NCBI GenBank assembly: GCA_039028975.1
Contig: JBCCHB010000054.1
Span: forward strand, 29,707-93,706
From: JAHBNG01 sp039028975
Lineage (GTDB): Bacteria; Chloroflexota; Anaerolineae; Caldilineales; Caldilineaceae
DNA: 64,000 nucleotides
Reading direction: 5' to 3'
The notes beneath the pieces are model-generated. The model did no database searches, had not been told where the DNA came from, and saw only the letters and a list, made by a program, of their open reading frames with translations. The position numbers and the translations under genes are program-made. Positions 27,001-34,470 of this stretch are shown here, in pieces (positions within the stretch are counted from its first letter, which is position 1; every line of letters starts with the position of its first letter).

Positions 27001-28204
27001 GCGTTTCCAGAAGTGCATCGGCCCACAATTTAGGTCCACGGGGGTGAGCGTTAATGGGCCAACCATAGTCGTCACCCATGTCCTGCACCGACTGATGGAA
27101 GAGGCCAAGGCCGCTGATGTGGCCCCATCCACCTGCCAAGTTCCGAGGGATCTGGAACTCGGCGCTCCAGGTAAACTCACCAAGTGTACGTCGTGCGCTC
27201 CATCCTCCAGGGTCCGGCCCACCAAAGCTGCCATTAAGGCCAGAGCCACCGCTGGTGACTCCCGCTCGTGTAATGCGTAACGATAGATCATCAGCTCGGG
27301 GGGTAATGCCGCGGTCGTTGGCTGGATCTAGATTGAGTGTTGCAAAGTCGCCAGGCGAAGCATTCCCAAGCGGCATGCCGCTGAAGCAGGCGTAGAGGTC
27401 TGTGGCGTCATGCTTGAGGGAGACTGTGACCTCAAATTCGGATATGCCTCGTCGACTGATAAAGGTAACTTGGTTGCCATCTTGGTATTCAGCAACAGAG
27501 CAGCTTCCGTCAAAGATGGGTGTACTGCCTGCTGGAACATTGAGACGCTGGCGGAAGAGACCAAAGTCAGGCCAAGTATCAGGACTTGTTTCAGACCAGC
27601 CAGCGGGCCATGCATAGTCGTCGTCCTCTGCCTGTACCGAATGATGGGCAAAGCTCATCCCGATCAGGTTACTCAGATTGCCCAACGTGCTGGCAGATAT
27701 CTGAAATTCAGCGCTCCAGGTAAAATCGCCAAGCTGGCGTCGGGCACTCCAGCTACCCGGATCCGGTCCTGTGTAGCTGCCATTGCCATCGCCCGACCGA
27801 CCAGTTGATATACCGGTCCGCGTGATAGATAGCTGGAAATCATCAAAGCGGGGAACCCCACCACCGTCGTGGTCACGATCAATATAGATGGCAGCGAAGT
27901 CGGTAGGGCCAGCATCTCCGATGGGTAGCCCGCTTAGGCAGATAAATAGCTCTGTGTCAAAACGCTTGTAGTAGACGTTGACGTTATGAGGGGTACCGGT
28001 ACGTTCGCTAACAAAAGAGAGCGAATCAGCGTCCGCATATTCGGTTAACACATTACAATGTCCATCAAATGAAGGAAGCATGCCGACGGGGACAGGTATC
28101 ATATTAACATCTGGTGTATGGGCCGATACGAACGCCACGTCGGCGATGAGGACTAAACCTGCCCATAAGCACAAGCCCACGACAAGCTTTCTGATAATCT
28201 GCAT
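24095..28204 (-). CDS. Secreted multidomain zinc metalloprotease
   Basis: A 1369-residue exported protein with a signal peptide at 1-28 (ending VSA-HT). Three related beta-sandwich modules of about 185 residues follow (about 46-218, 230-398, 413-585), each with FDGxC, a DFTW or EFTWSAEF strand and a GWP motif, resembling CBM9/DOMON-like sugar-binding folds. About 592-715 is a CARDB-like adhesive domain. The catalytic part has HEVAHTLGRKH at 853-863 (HExxHxxGxxH zinc site) and M908 in DVMTYC as Met-turn, which marks a metzincin. Fibronectin- and PKD-like domains follow (about 1055-1240) and a BACON-like domain, ending in IFLPLLQN, a C-terminal signature seen in Chloroflexota secreted proteins. 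AAGGAG is 8 nt upstream of the start. It probably degrades or remodels extracellular polymer or protein. Confidence 0.85.
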   Translation of the reverse strand: MQIIRKLVVGLCLWAGLVLIADVAFVSAHTPDVNMIPVPVGMLPSFDGHCNVLTEYADADSLSFVSERTGTPHNVNVYYKRFDTELFICLSGLPIGDAGPTDFAAIYIDRDHDGGGVPRFDDFQLSITRTGISTGRSGDGNGSYTGPDPGSWSARRQLGDFTWSAEFQISASTLGNLSNLIGMSFAHHSVQAEDDDYAWPAGWSETSPDTWPDFGLFRQRLNVPAGSTPIFDGSCSVAEYQDGNQVTFISRRGISEFEVTVSLKHDATDLYACFSGMPLGNASPGDFATLNLDPANDRGITPRADDLSLRITRAGVTSGGSGLNGSFGGPDPGGWSARRTLGEFTWSAEFQIPRNLAGGWGHISGLGLFHQSVQDMGDDYGWPINAHPRGPKLWADALLETPQVSIGAGSSPNFDGSCQVGEYSDATQTQFVSQFGTTPHNVRVYLKHTAGFLYACIDNMPKGASLPGDFAAFYLDRNNDRAEQASGGDYVFRISRGGVSSAASGDGNGGYGGADPGGWAILHNTTDDFTWDAEFRILRATAGGWDRIVGLSFFHHAVTGVADDYGWPTTAVSIAPNSWAEGRILSGSATNNDLTISAVEVTQAIQDLNNSVPLIARKAAVVRVHVQASQQEAPETTARLYARRNGSSLGPGLFPTNPGGRITVLPNPDRGQLNDSFYFVLPWSWLEAGDLELEARINTDGTVSEQNQANNSHTTTVTFEQSRFLELKLVGVRYSMGGTSFEPSTFDRTMLRSWLARAYPIPGVSVQPGTLTVPGNNLPDVDDVNSLLGQMRSLDLAAGGSSRRIYYGMVDDGGGFMRGKAAGVPSRVASGPTGSRTWGWDNDGSYGDWYGAHEVAHTLGRKHAEYCGAEGGASYPYAGGKISPVNGSFYGFDVQLLQAYTPDWADVMTYCDFQWISDFTYKGIHNYLNSQISVASSTPMVQGEHIAVFGLLDLQKDIVALDAFYRLTDPATVPERLPGDYLIQLFDKSGKVLAEYRFTPHEDHEGAPAPGSTPAPHHSMALINEVVPWLPDTDQIAILHGGTVLAVRQVSANAPTVTLGYPNGREVINDESVTVKWTAKDADGDPLTFAIQYSTDGGTTWTTLAVSVKEQFYTIPATDLPGSTQSLIRVIASDGVHTAQDDSDNTFQVANKIPQPTIFAPGDNHEFVEGQTITFQGNAADLEDGTLSDSALRWTSDLDGELGTGSLLSVGLMPGTHRITLTATDSANETATATITVNVNSHGSSTASGLTVVPTGLTVRLPSGSGAVSREISLRDWGGDEFTWMAESNQPWLSLDSTEGVAPGTLIATIGDKGLALGTYVGTITIQAGLGSNDPQTVDITLVVEDAGEISLSAGLENEIFLPLLQNGE

Positions 28205-28278
28205 AATAATGTCTCCTTAGTAATGCCTTCGCGTAATTTTTGTTATACCATTCAACTCCTTTGCCCATGGTTCCTTTT

Positions 28279-29391
28279 TCAACGAACCAATCGATAGAAT
28301 TGGAAAAAGTAATTCTCAATCGGCAGAATCTCTACATAGCGAAAGCCCGCCTCCATGGCATAGCGACGCAAAGTATCAGCCCGCATGACAGTACCCGTAG
28401 CCGCAGAACATTCTTCTGCCATCCCCACAGGCAAGCAATGAAGTACGCTCCAGCCATACATCATCCACTCAACCTCATTGCCGCTAGCGGTGAAGGTGTC
28501 ACCTACACGTTCATCCATAACAATGACTGTGCCATTATCTGAAGCCAGTCTACGCATAGCAGAGAGGACACCGACCGGATTGCCCATGTCATGTACACAT
28601 TCGAAGGCCGTTACCAGATCATAGCGCCCATTGAGCGCCCCGTCGCCCGCATCACGTGCGTGAAAGGTAACCCGATCGGTTAGTCCGTGTTGGCGGGCAT
28701 TCGCCCAGGCATCCTCTACAGACGCCTCGTCCATATCAAAGCCATCGACGCGCACATTGGGATAGGCTTTGGCCATACCGATGCTTGACCAGCCCACGCC
28801 ACAGCCGATGTCGGCAATCCGTGCGGATGGGCTGATCTGCAATCGTTGATCGATGTCATCAATAGCAGGCAGCCACTCCTGCCCCAATTCATAGAGAAAC
28901 ATGGCTCGATTCATATTGCCTTGCCCCTCCCGCAGATCCGCGCCATACTTGGCAAATGGCACACCACCGCCATTGCGGAACGCATCCATTACGCTGTGGA
29001 TAGGATAGACGGCACCCACGGCCAACTGAGCCAATGGTGTCAGGTAATTGAGGCTCTCACGATCGGTCAACACCTCTACATGCGCAACTGGAAGACGGAA
29101 ACGGCGATTCAATGAATCAGTAGTCTCGTCCTGCACCTCAACGACGCCAGAGACGGTCTGTTGCTCTAGCCACTCGCGAGCGTAGCGCTCATCAGTATCG
29201 GTTTGATTGGCAAGTTCTGTGGATGTGAGCCAACTGTTCGTGGCCAGCGCCTTGTAGTAGCCCAACCTGTCTCCCATATAGAGCGTAAAGATGTCGAATA
29301 GTCCAGAGACAGAGCCAAGAAGGCGGTCGATAAACGCGTCTCGCTGTTCATCGATATTTTGGTTTGTTTGAATTACTGTTGCCATTTCCAT
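28279..29391 (-). CDS. SAM-dependent methyltransferase with winged-helix N-terminus
   Basis: A 370-residue protein. Residues 20-105 form a dimerisation/winged-helix region (LGYYKAL, STELANQTDTDERYAREWLEQQ), and about 165-345 a Rossmann methyltransferase with motif I ADIGCGVGWSSIG, an acidic ribose loop DGFDMDEASV, the post-motif FHARDAGDG and a DLVTAFECVHDM strand. This two-part layout is common in small-molecule O- or C-methyltransferases. AAAGGA precedes the ATG by 8 nt. It lies 27 nt behind the nucleotidyltransferase-like gene and 74 nt before the metalloprotease gene, likely in one operon that starts at the lipoprotein gene. The substrate is unknown. Confidence 0.88.
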   Translation of the reverse strand: MEMATVIQTNQNIDEQRDAFIDRLLGSVSGLFDIFTLYMGDRLGYYKALATNSWLTSTELANQTDTDERYAREWLEQQTVSGVVEVQDETTDSLNRRFRLPVAHVEVLTDRESLNYLTPLAQLAVGAVYPIHSVMDAFRNGGGVPFAKYGADLREGQGNMNRAMFLYELGQEWLPAIDDIDQRLQISPSARIADIGCGVGWSSIGMAKAYPNVRVDGFDMDEASVEDAWANARQHGLTDRVTFHARDAGDGALNGRYDLVTAFECVHDMGNPVGVLSAMRRLASDNGTVIVMDERVGDTFTASGNEVEWMMYGWSVLHCLPVGMAEECSAATGTVMRADTLRRYAMEAGFRYVEILPIENYFFQFYRLVR

Positions 29392-29418
29392 ATTAATGTT
29401 CCTTTAGTCATGCTCAGT

Positions 29419-30435
29419 TCAGATGGGCAATACTTTCATGATTTCAGTAAGAATGCACTGTCCCAAAGATGAACGCTGTTGAAAATCTAAATTAGAGTGA
29501 AGCCCAAGTTCCTGTAGAATTTGTTTGTATAGATTCAAGTAGGTTGCCTTCTCTGTTTCTGGGGCATCGTTTTGGATAGCAATTTGAGCAAGCGTATGGA
29601 TAAACAGAATCCACCAGATGGCTTCACGGGGATAACCTCGCTCGATCAATTCGCGACCACCATCAATCCCAATGGGGCGCATATCTTGATTCACATCAAA
29701 ATCGCCCCAGAACGGCGTGCGAATAATTGTTGTGGCATAATCAAATGATTGAGCACACATTCGCAGGTGCCTCATAGCCGTTGGCTCGTCAATTTCCGCG
29801 CTCCCCAGCAGAGTCAGCAATGATTCATGGAGGGCTGGATGCCCCAATTCCGTAAAATGGTGATGAGATGCTAGTAGACACTGACGCACCGTTGGGTTCT
29901 GATTTTGAGCCAGGGCAGGCAGTTGGGCCATCTGCATAACCGCCTCTAGCAGATCGAAGACTTTTGCCGGTAGAGATTCTGCATCCAACATCCCCAACAG
30001 ATATTCGGATAAAATGCCATCTCGGCTTTTCATACACCTGCGCCGCGTCCAACGGTCCATTGTGTATTCCCGAGAGATCGTATGTGCCAACTTGGTTAAA
30101 TATCCCCTTGGGTCGGCAATGATGCTGCTTGTAGTAAGGTTGATTGCATCTACTCGGCTCAATACCTGTTCTGATTTCTCAAAGCGTTCTAGTGGGAAAA
30201 CAACCGACTCGACAATCACGCCTTGATAGAGAAACTTTTGTTGTTCGCTCCAGCCATCGATTTTGCGATCGACTAGAGTAAAGATATCCACGTCAGACAA
30301 AGGCTTCCACAGGGCATTATCAGCCATTCGATTAATCGAACCAGCCATAAAAGAACCGACATATCCTATTTCTTGACTGCCGATGTCATGAACCCATTGA
30401 CGAGCATGTTGCTTTGCATCACTTACTTTCATCAT
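29419..30435 (-). CDS. Nucleotidyltransferase-fold protein
   Basis: A 338-residue protein. The N-terminus carries GYVGSFMAGSINRM and then SDVDIFTLVD, the GS...(D/E)xD signature of the pol-beta nucleotidyltransferase superfamily, as in antibiotic adenylyltransferases and MNT-type proteins. A third acidic residue lies in VIVESVVF. Residues 110-330 are helical (HEPN-like or substrate-binding), with HHHFTELGHPAL. AGGAAA precedes the ATG by about 6 nt. Possible roles are transfer of NMP to a small molecule or a protein. No toxin/antitoxin partner is adjacent; the neighbours are a methyltransferase and a lipoprotein. Confidence 0.68.
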   Translation of the reverse strand: MMKVSDAKQHARQWVHDIGSQEIGYVGSFMAGSINRMADNALWKPLSDVDIFTLVDRKIDGWSEQQKFLYQGVIVESVVFPLERFEKSEQVLSRVDAINLTTSSIIADPRGYLTKLAHTISREYTMDRWTRRRCMKSRDGILSEYLLGMLDAESLPAKVFDLLEAVMQMAQLPALAQNQNPTVRQCLLASHHHFTELGHPALHESLLTLLGSAEIDEPTAMRHLRMCAQSFDYATTIIRTPFWGDFDVNQDMRPIGIDGGRELIERGYPREAIWWILFIHTLAQIAIQNDAPETEKATYLNLYKQILQELGLHSNLDFQQRSSLGQCILTEIMKVLPI

Positions 30436-30508
30436 TTTCTTTTTCCTGATTCAACAAAGACGGAATCATTGTTAAGCTTAATGGGATGAATCATGTATCC
30501 ATCTCTCC

Positions 30509-30580
30509 TTGAAAACGGGTGTTAGGTTACTCTAGTGGAACTTTAGGAAACACCCGTCTTCAAATTGACCGCTGTGGAGT
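30509..30580. repeat. Hairpin element family A, copy 3
   Basis: TTGAAAACGGGTGTT on the left pairs with AACACCCGTCTTCAA on the right. The minus-strand right end reads AGCGGTCAATTTGAAG, matching the core of the other copies. It lies between the lipoprotein and nucleotidyltransferase genes and may interrupt or process the transcript. Confidence 0.65.
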
Positions 30581-30631
30581 TAGTATTCGGTGTTTCCCAA
30601 AGCCAAAATGGTGAATTTCCCAGTCGTCAAA

Positions 30632-31282
30632 TTACTCTACATTTACTTGCACCCGCAGGTTAACTCCCTCACTGGCGTTGAGCCCCAACAACATTTGGGT
30701 AGACTCACCGCGAGCCGAGCTATACTCACCAGAACCACCAGTGATTGCCCGGGCAATGGGTATCTCTATATCGGCTAACTCATAGCCAGTCGTGACGAGG
30801 GTTTCAGCCCCTGGTTCATCGCCAAATTGGAAAAACTGGGTAGAGAAGACCCAGACACCACCAGTGGCATGGCCCGCATCGTTGATCATGTAACCTTGGC
30901 AGATCCATTCACCGACCACCTTGTCAGGGAACTCAGGCGATCCGTCTGGATTGATGCCATTGGTGCCATCTAGCGTACCGACTTCATAAAGAAACCCTCG
31001 GGTGATAAAACTGCTACCATCGGCTGGCATGCCATCTTCATAGGCCACATCTTTATCAAAGATGAAGCGATTCATATCCTCAGCCACATCAAACTCAATG
31101 ACTTTGGTCCCATCGGCCTGACTACCGCTTGCCGCATACTTTTCTGCAAACGTGGAAGTCTCTCCACTTGAGGATCCAGTATCTAGAGACGCTGCATCAG
31201 CAGGGAGAACGATAGGGGCACAGGCACTTAGCACAAACATCAATAGGGCTAATGCGGTTGTGAGAATTCGATCGATAGTCAT
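30632..31282 (-). CDS. Lipoprotein with dirigent/allene-oxide-cyclase-like barrel
   Basis: 216 residues from the ATG at 31282 (a TTG at 31288 is also possible; AGGA is 10 nt before the ATG). The N-terminus is a lipoprotein signal with lipobox LSAC. The mature part carries FDVAEDMNRF, GEWICQGYMINDAG and then ITGGSGEYSSARGESTQM, the typical tail of dirigent-like/allene-oxide-cyclase-like beta barrels, proteins that bind small hydrophobic molecules and steer their chemistry or simply store them. It is the promoter-proximal gene of a minus-strand operon, and its promoter has three GGACGC repeats like the one at 6139-6205. The exact role is unknown. Confidence 0.75.
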   Translation of the reverse strand: MTIDRILTTALALLMFVLSACAPIVLPADAASLDTGSSSGETSTFAEKYAASGSQADGTKVIEFDVAEDMNRFIFDKDVAYEDGMPADGSSFITRGFLYEVGTLDGTNGINPDGSPEFPDKVVGEWICQGYMINDAGHATGGVWVFSTQFFQFGDEPGAETLVTTGYELADIEIPIARAITGGSGEYSSARGESTQMLLGLNASEGVNLRVQVNVE

Positions 31283-31417
31283 AGTCAATTGTTCCTTTCT
31301 TTGAATTAAGTTCTATAGGATTGCAAGGCTGCAATCCCCGCTAACGACAGTTGGAGATAACAAAGGTTGCAAAGTTACATCAGCGCTTTCAACTGTTTCG
31401 TTTTGCAACATGCCCAC

Positions 31418-31472
31418 AGTGTAGCGAACGGGCGTTGGTGGCGCGTCCATAGGCGCGTCCATAGATGCGTCC
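31418..31472 (-). promoter_or_regulatory. Putative SARP-type promoter with three GGACGC repeats
   Basis: Minus-strand GGACGC lies at 31472-31467, 31460-31455 and 31448-31443, exactly 12 nt apart. A 19-nt spacer with CCAACGCCC leads to TACACT (31423-31418), so the last repeat occupies the -35 position. The first start codon downstream is the lipoprotein ATG at 31282. It matches the promoter at 6139-6205 in repeat, spacer motif and -10. Confidence 0.6.
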
Positions 31473-31507
31473 ATCAGTGTATAAAGCCTTGATCATTGCT
31501 TGGCTTG

Positions 31508-31595
31508 CTATACTGCGGTCGTTTTTGAAAACAGGTGTTTTCCCAAGCTCTACTAGAGAGACCAAACACCTGTTTTCAAACGGAACTGAGTATAG
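31508..31595. repeat. Hairpin element family A, copy 4 (best preserved)
   Basis: The left arm begins CTATACTGCGGTCGTTTTTG; the right arm, on the minus strand, begins CTATACTCAGTTCCGTTTGA. Both continue AAAACAGGTGTTT. The loop is about 25 nt and contains CTCTACTAGAG. This copy shows most clearly the two end types of the family. Confidence 0.85.
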
Positions 31596-31690
31596 ATTGT
31601 GGCTGTATATGAAATAGTATTTTGGGTGAGTATCTCAGAGGAGGAATCGCTGGATTTTTCTAACGAACTATCCAGCGGAGGAAAGCAGGC

Positions 31691-31741
31691 ATCAAACCAT
31701 CAGTATTTCTAAGAATATTGATGGTTTGATATACTCTATTC
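31691..31741 (+). promoter_or_regulatory. Palindromic operator and promoter of the AAA/DUF4143 gene
   Basis: Positions 31691-31730 form a 40-nt palindrome: ATCAAACCATCA(g)TATT, a 6-nt centre, then AATA(t)TGATGGTTTGAT. A TATACT (31730-31735) follows directly and the ATG is at 31742, so the mRNA would be almost leaderless and a -35 would fall inside the palindrome. This suggests autoregulation by a dimeric DNA-binding protein. Confidence 0.55.
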
Positions 31742-32929
31742 ATGAGAATAGAACGCATACTACAATCACAACTTGAACAGACACTTCTTCCAGGCAAGGT
31801 AGTTTTGCTTTATGGACCCCGTCAAGTCGGAAAAACGACTCTAGCTCGTTCGCTCATGGACATCGTTCAACGACAAACACGTTTCATCAATGCTGACGAA
31901 CTAATCTATCGTGATGCGCTTGCATCTCAAAATCGGCAAAAGCTTGATGAGGTTCTAGGAGATGCCGATCTACTTATTATTGATGAAGCACAACGTGTGA
32001 CAGATATTGGTATTAATCTCAAGATTCTCATCGACAATCATCCAACAATCACGATCCTGGCAACAGGCTCTGCATCGTTTGAATTAGCAAATAAAATCCA
32101 TGAACCATTGACTGGACGGAAAATCACTTTCAATCTCTATCCAGTTAGCTATCGTGAAATCAGCAACTCATTTGGTGCTCTAGAAGCTCGTGAATCTTTA
32201 GAAAGATGGTTGATTTGGGGGGTCTATCCAGAAATTGTCACTTGCCCATCTCATCTACGTGAACGGTTATTGGGAGAGCTAGTCGGTTCATATCTCTACC
32301 TTGACTTGCTTGAACTTGAAGGACTCAGAAGGGCGGATAAACTTGTTGATCTTTTGAGGCTATTGGCGTATCAAATTGGACACGAAGTATCACTCAATGA
32401 ACTCGCTACAAATTTAGGCATGAACAGGCAAACTGTTGAGCGATACCTGGATCTTCTAGAAAAGGTTTTTGTTATTTACCGGGTTGGCGGCTTTTCTCGA
32501 AATTTACGAAAAGAGATTAGCAAGAACGCCCGATATTACTTTTATGACAACGGGGTGCGTAACAGCCTTATCCAGAACTTTAATCCGCTTGCTTTGCGCA
32601 ACGATATCGGGCAATTATGGGAGAATTTTCTGATGATAGAACGACGAAAGGCACATGAGTATGCTAGTCGTTCTGTTAACACGTACTTTTGGCGAACATA
32701 TGACCAAAAAGAGATCGACTTAGTTGAAGAGCGACAGGGGAAACTGTTGGGGTTTGAATTTAAGTGGAAATCAGGCTCGATAAAGAAGTCCACAGAGAAA
32801 GAGTTTCTATCGGCGTATCCAAACGCTGAGCTTTTCACAATCTCTCAAGACAACTTTACAGAGTTTCTAAACTCAGATAATCGTAATAATGGTGGTATTC
32901 AATCTTTTGGTGCGACCAGCCAAGCGTAA
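31742..32929 (+). CDS. AAA ATPase with DUF4143 (AAA_14 family)
   Basis: A 395-residue protein. Walker A GPRQVGKTT is at 25-33, Walker B LLIIDEAQ with D81/E82, and a sensor TGSASFEL near 110. Then comes the DUF4143 part: LYPVSYREI, GSYLYLDLLELEGLRR, a winged helix NELATNLGMNRQTVERYLDLLE, and the PD-(D/E)XK-like tail ERRKAHEY...EIDLVEERQGKLLGFEFKW. The family is widespread and mobile with unclear function; many members are thought to be solitary defence- or toxin-like ATPases. The last 18 residues (378-395) are encoded by the antisense strand of an oxidoreductase fragment (32873-32992), so the C-terminus has been extended by a fusion junction. Confidence 0.9.
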   Translation: MRIERILQSQLEQTLLPGKVVLLYGPRQVGKTTLARSLMDIVQRQTRFINADELIYRDALASQNRQKLDEVLGDADLLIIDEAQRVTDIGINLKILIDNHPTITILATGSASFELANKIHEPLTGRKITFNLYPVSYREISNSFGALEARESLERWLIWGVYPEIVTCPSHLRERLLGELVGSYLYLDLLELEGLRRADKLVDLLRLLAYQIGHEVSLNELATNLGMNRQTVERYLDLLEKVFVIYRVGGFSRNLRKEISKNARYYFYDNGVRNSLIQNFNPLALRNDIGQLWENFLMIERRKAHEYASRSVNTYFWRTYDQKEIDLVEERQGKLLGFEFKWKSGSIKKSTEKEFLSAYPNAELFTISQDNFTEFLNSDNRNNGGIQSFGATSQA

Positions 32930-32992
32930 TGCTGACATGCCCCCACTATACCCACCGCCGAGAATTAAGATATTGGTTATTTCGTTTGTCAT
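32873..32992 (-). pseudogene. N-terminal fragment of an NADH dehydrogenase-like flavoprotein
   Basis: An ATG at 32992 with AGAGG 7 nt upstream starts MTNEITNILILGGGYSGGMS followed by ALRLAGRTKR, the FAD-binding Rossmann start of NDH-2-type pyridine-nucleotide oxidoreductases. The frame ends at TGA 32875-32873 after 39 residues, inside the 3' end of the ATPase gene. Only the start and its ribosome site remain, so the rest was lost when the ATPase gene landed here or by recombination. Confidence 0.6.
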
Positions 32993-33150
32993 ATTTTGCC
33001 TCTCTAAAGGTAAGAAATCAAGTCATTACAAAGAGTAAGACCAATGAGATAGGCAAAACGTGACAAAGGTCGGGGCCAAATTAACCTACGGAACCATGCC
33101 AACTTCTAGGGCCATTCCAAGAAATAGATTCTCAGTAGTTCACGATTTTG

Positions 33151-33208
33151 AGGAGGAGGCGTTCTCTTACGCCGGTCCCTATCTGAAACGGCCGCATTAG
33201 AGAATGCT
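33151..33208 (-). repeat. Hairpin element family B, copy 2 (inverted)
   Basis: On the minus strand it reads GCATTCTCTAATGCGG, then CGTTTCAGATAGGG, then GGCGTAAGAGAACGCC. The CTAATGCGGCCGTTT piece also resembles the family A core CTATACTGCGGTCGTTT, so the two families may be related. Confidence 0.7.
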
Positions 33209-33396
33209 CATTCCACGTTTCTTTGTACTTTCGTGAACTACTGCTCCTGCCAATTCATCTGAATCCGTCCCCTTTTTTCAGAGCAGACATTCATTTATCC
33301 AACTGCACCACGGGCGGGTGAAAATCAGCAAAGATTTTACAGATTGCGTAGATTTTTCATCTCTGCAATCTTTTAATTCCTGTTATTTACAGAGCA

Positions 33397-33456
33397 GCAT
33401 TCTCTAATGTGGTTCTACCTTGACTGACACTGGCTCAAGAGAACGCCTTCTCCGCG
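33397..33456 (+). repeat. Hairpin element family B, copy 3
   Basis: GCATTCTCTAATGTGG at the left and AAGAGAACGCCTTCTCCGCG at the right, the same ends as at 22391-22447. Confidence 0.75.
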
Positions 33457-33493
33457 ATGCTTATTTTCTTTGGAATGCTCTGATATGAAACCG

Positions 33494-34459
33494 TTATTGA
33501 TTCATCGAGGCAAGGATATGGTCTAGTTCAGGTGGGAGGGGGGCGACAAACTCCTGTTCGTCATCTTGGTTCGGTAGCCGTAGTCGCATTCGGTAGGCGT
33601 GCAAAAAATGTCGCTTTAGCTGAAGCCGTTGCCGCCGATACCCATACAAGGTATCGCCAACGACGGGATGTTTGCGCCAAGCAAAGTGGACGCGTATCTG
33701 ATGCGTGCGTCCCGTATGGAGAATGACCCGAACTAGGCTAAAGTGAGCCAATCCGGTGCTGTCCCGTACGGGCGAGGTGTGGACGCCTACCGTTTCGTAT
33801 TCGGTGATGGCTTCCCGTCCTGGGGATATACCTGTAAGGGGATCAGGAGGAAGAATGGCTTGGCGCTGGCGATGGACAGGGTGGCGTCCAATGGGTGCAT
33901 TGATTCGACCAGTGGGCGGGTCGACCACACCCTCTAGCAAGGCCAAATACTCTTTATAGACAGTGCGGGTCTGAAATTGGGCCTGCAGAAATTGATGAGT
34001 TGAGTCATTTTTGGCTACAACGATCAGCCCAGATGTCTCTTTGTCTAGACGGTGGACAATGCCAGGTCGCCGCTCGCCACCCACGCCTTCGATATCAGGA
34101 CAATGATGCAGAATAGCATTGACCAATGTCCCCCGCTCATGGCCAGGAGAGGGATGGACCACCATACCAGCAGCTTTATCGATCACAGCCAGATTGGCGT
34201 CTTCAAATAATATGTTAAGAGGGAGCGGTTCAGGAATGAGGGTCGAATCAGCGGGAGGTGGGGGGATCTTTACCACAACTCTCTGCCCTGGTATGACCTT
34301 CATGCTGGCTTTGGCAGGTTGATCATTTACGGTGACCAATCCATTTTTGATCCAGCGCTGAATTTCTCCGCGGCTCTTTTCACGAAAACAGACAGAGAGC
34401 CAGCGATCCAGCCGCTGGCTTTGGGCATCTTGGGGTACGAGAAGAGCTTGAGGATTCAC
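33494..34459 (-). CDS. rluD: RluA/RluD-family pseudouridine synthase
   Basis: 321 residues from the GTG at 34459. The N-terminus has an S4 RNA-binding domain (QRLDRWLSVCF, IQRWIKNGLVTVNDQ), followed by the catalytic domain with GMVVHPSPGHERGTLVNA and HRLDKETSGL, whose Asp (D139 in this numbering) is the nucleophile that isomerises uridine in 23S rRNA or tRNA. The C-terminus shows HTGRTHQIRVH and VGDTLYG. The frame also reads back to a TTG at 34489, but that stretch lies in hairpin element A4 and has no ribosome site, while AGGG stands 9 nt before the GTG. It lies downstream of the signal peptidase II gene, a common pairing. The exact target (RluA, RluC or RluD type) is not certain. Confidence 0.93.
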   Translation of the reverse strand: MNPQALLVPQDAQSQRLDRWLSVCFREKSRGEIQRWIKNGLVTVNDQPAKASMKVIPGQRVVVKIPPPPADSTLIPEPLPLNILFEDANLAVIDKAAGMVVHPSPGHERGTLVNAILHHCPDIEGVGGERRPGIVHRLDKETSGLIVVAKNDSTHQFLQAQFQTRTVYKEYLALLEGVVDPPTGRINAPIGRHPVHRQRQAILPPDPLTGISPGREAITEYETVGVHTSPVRDSTGLAHFSLVRVILHTGRTHQIRVHFAWRKHPVVGDTLYGYRRQRLQLKRHFLHAYRMRLRLPNQDDEQEFVAPLPPELDHILASMNQ

Positions 34460-34470
34460 ACCGTTACACC

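Larger units (their letters stand above)
32993..33493. other. Intergenic region with two opposed family B hairpins
   Basis: There is no gene in about 500 nt. Family B copies lie in opposite orientation at 33151-33208 and 33397-33456, about 190 nt apart, so the whole 33151-33456 segment could fold or act as a composite element. AT-rich DNA lies between them. Confidence 0.55.

Noticed and set aside
26866..27291. Several 90-140 codon frames inside the metalloprotease gene on both strands
   Set aside because: They are shadow frames of a long, coherent gene with signal peptide and recognisable domains.
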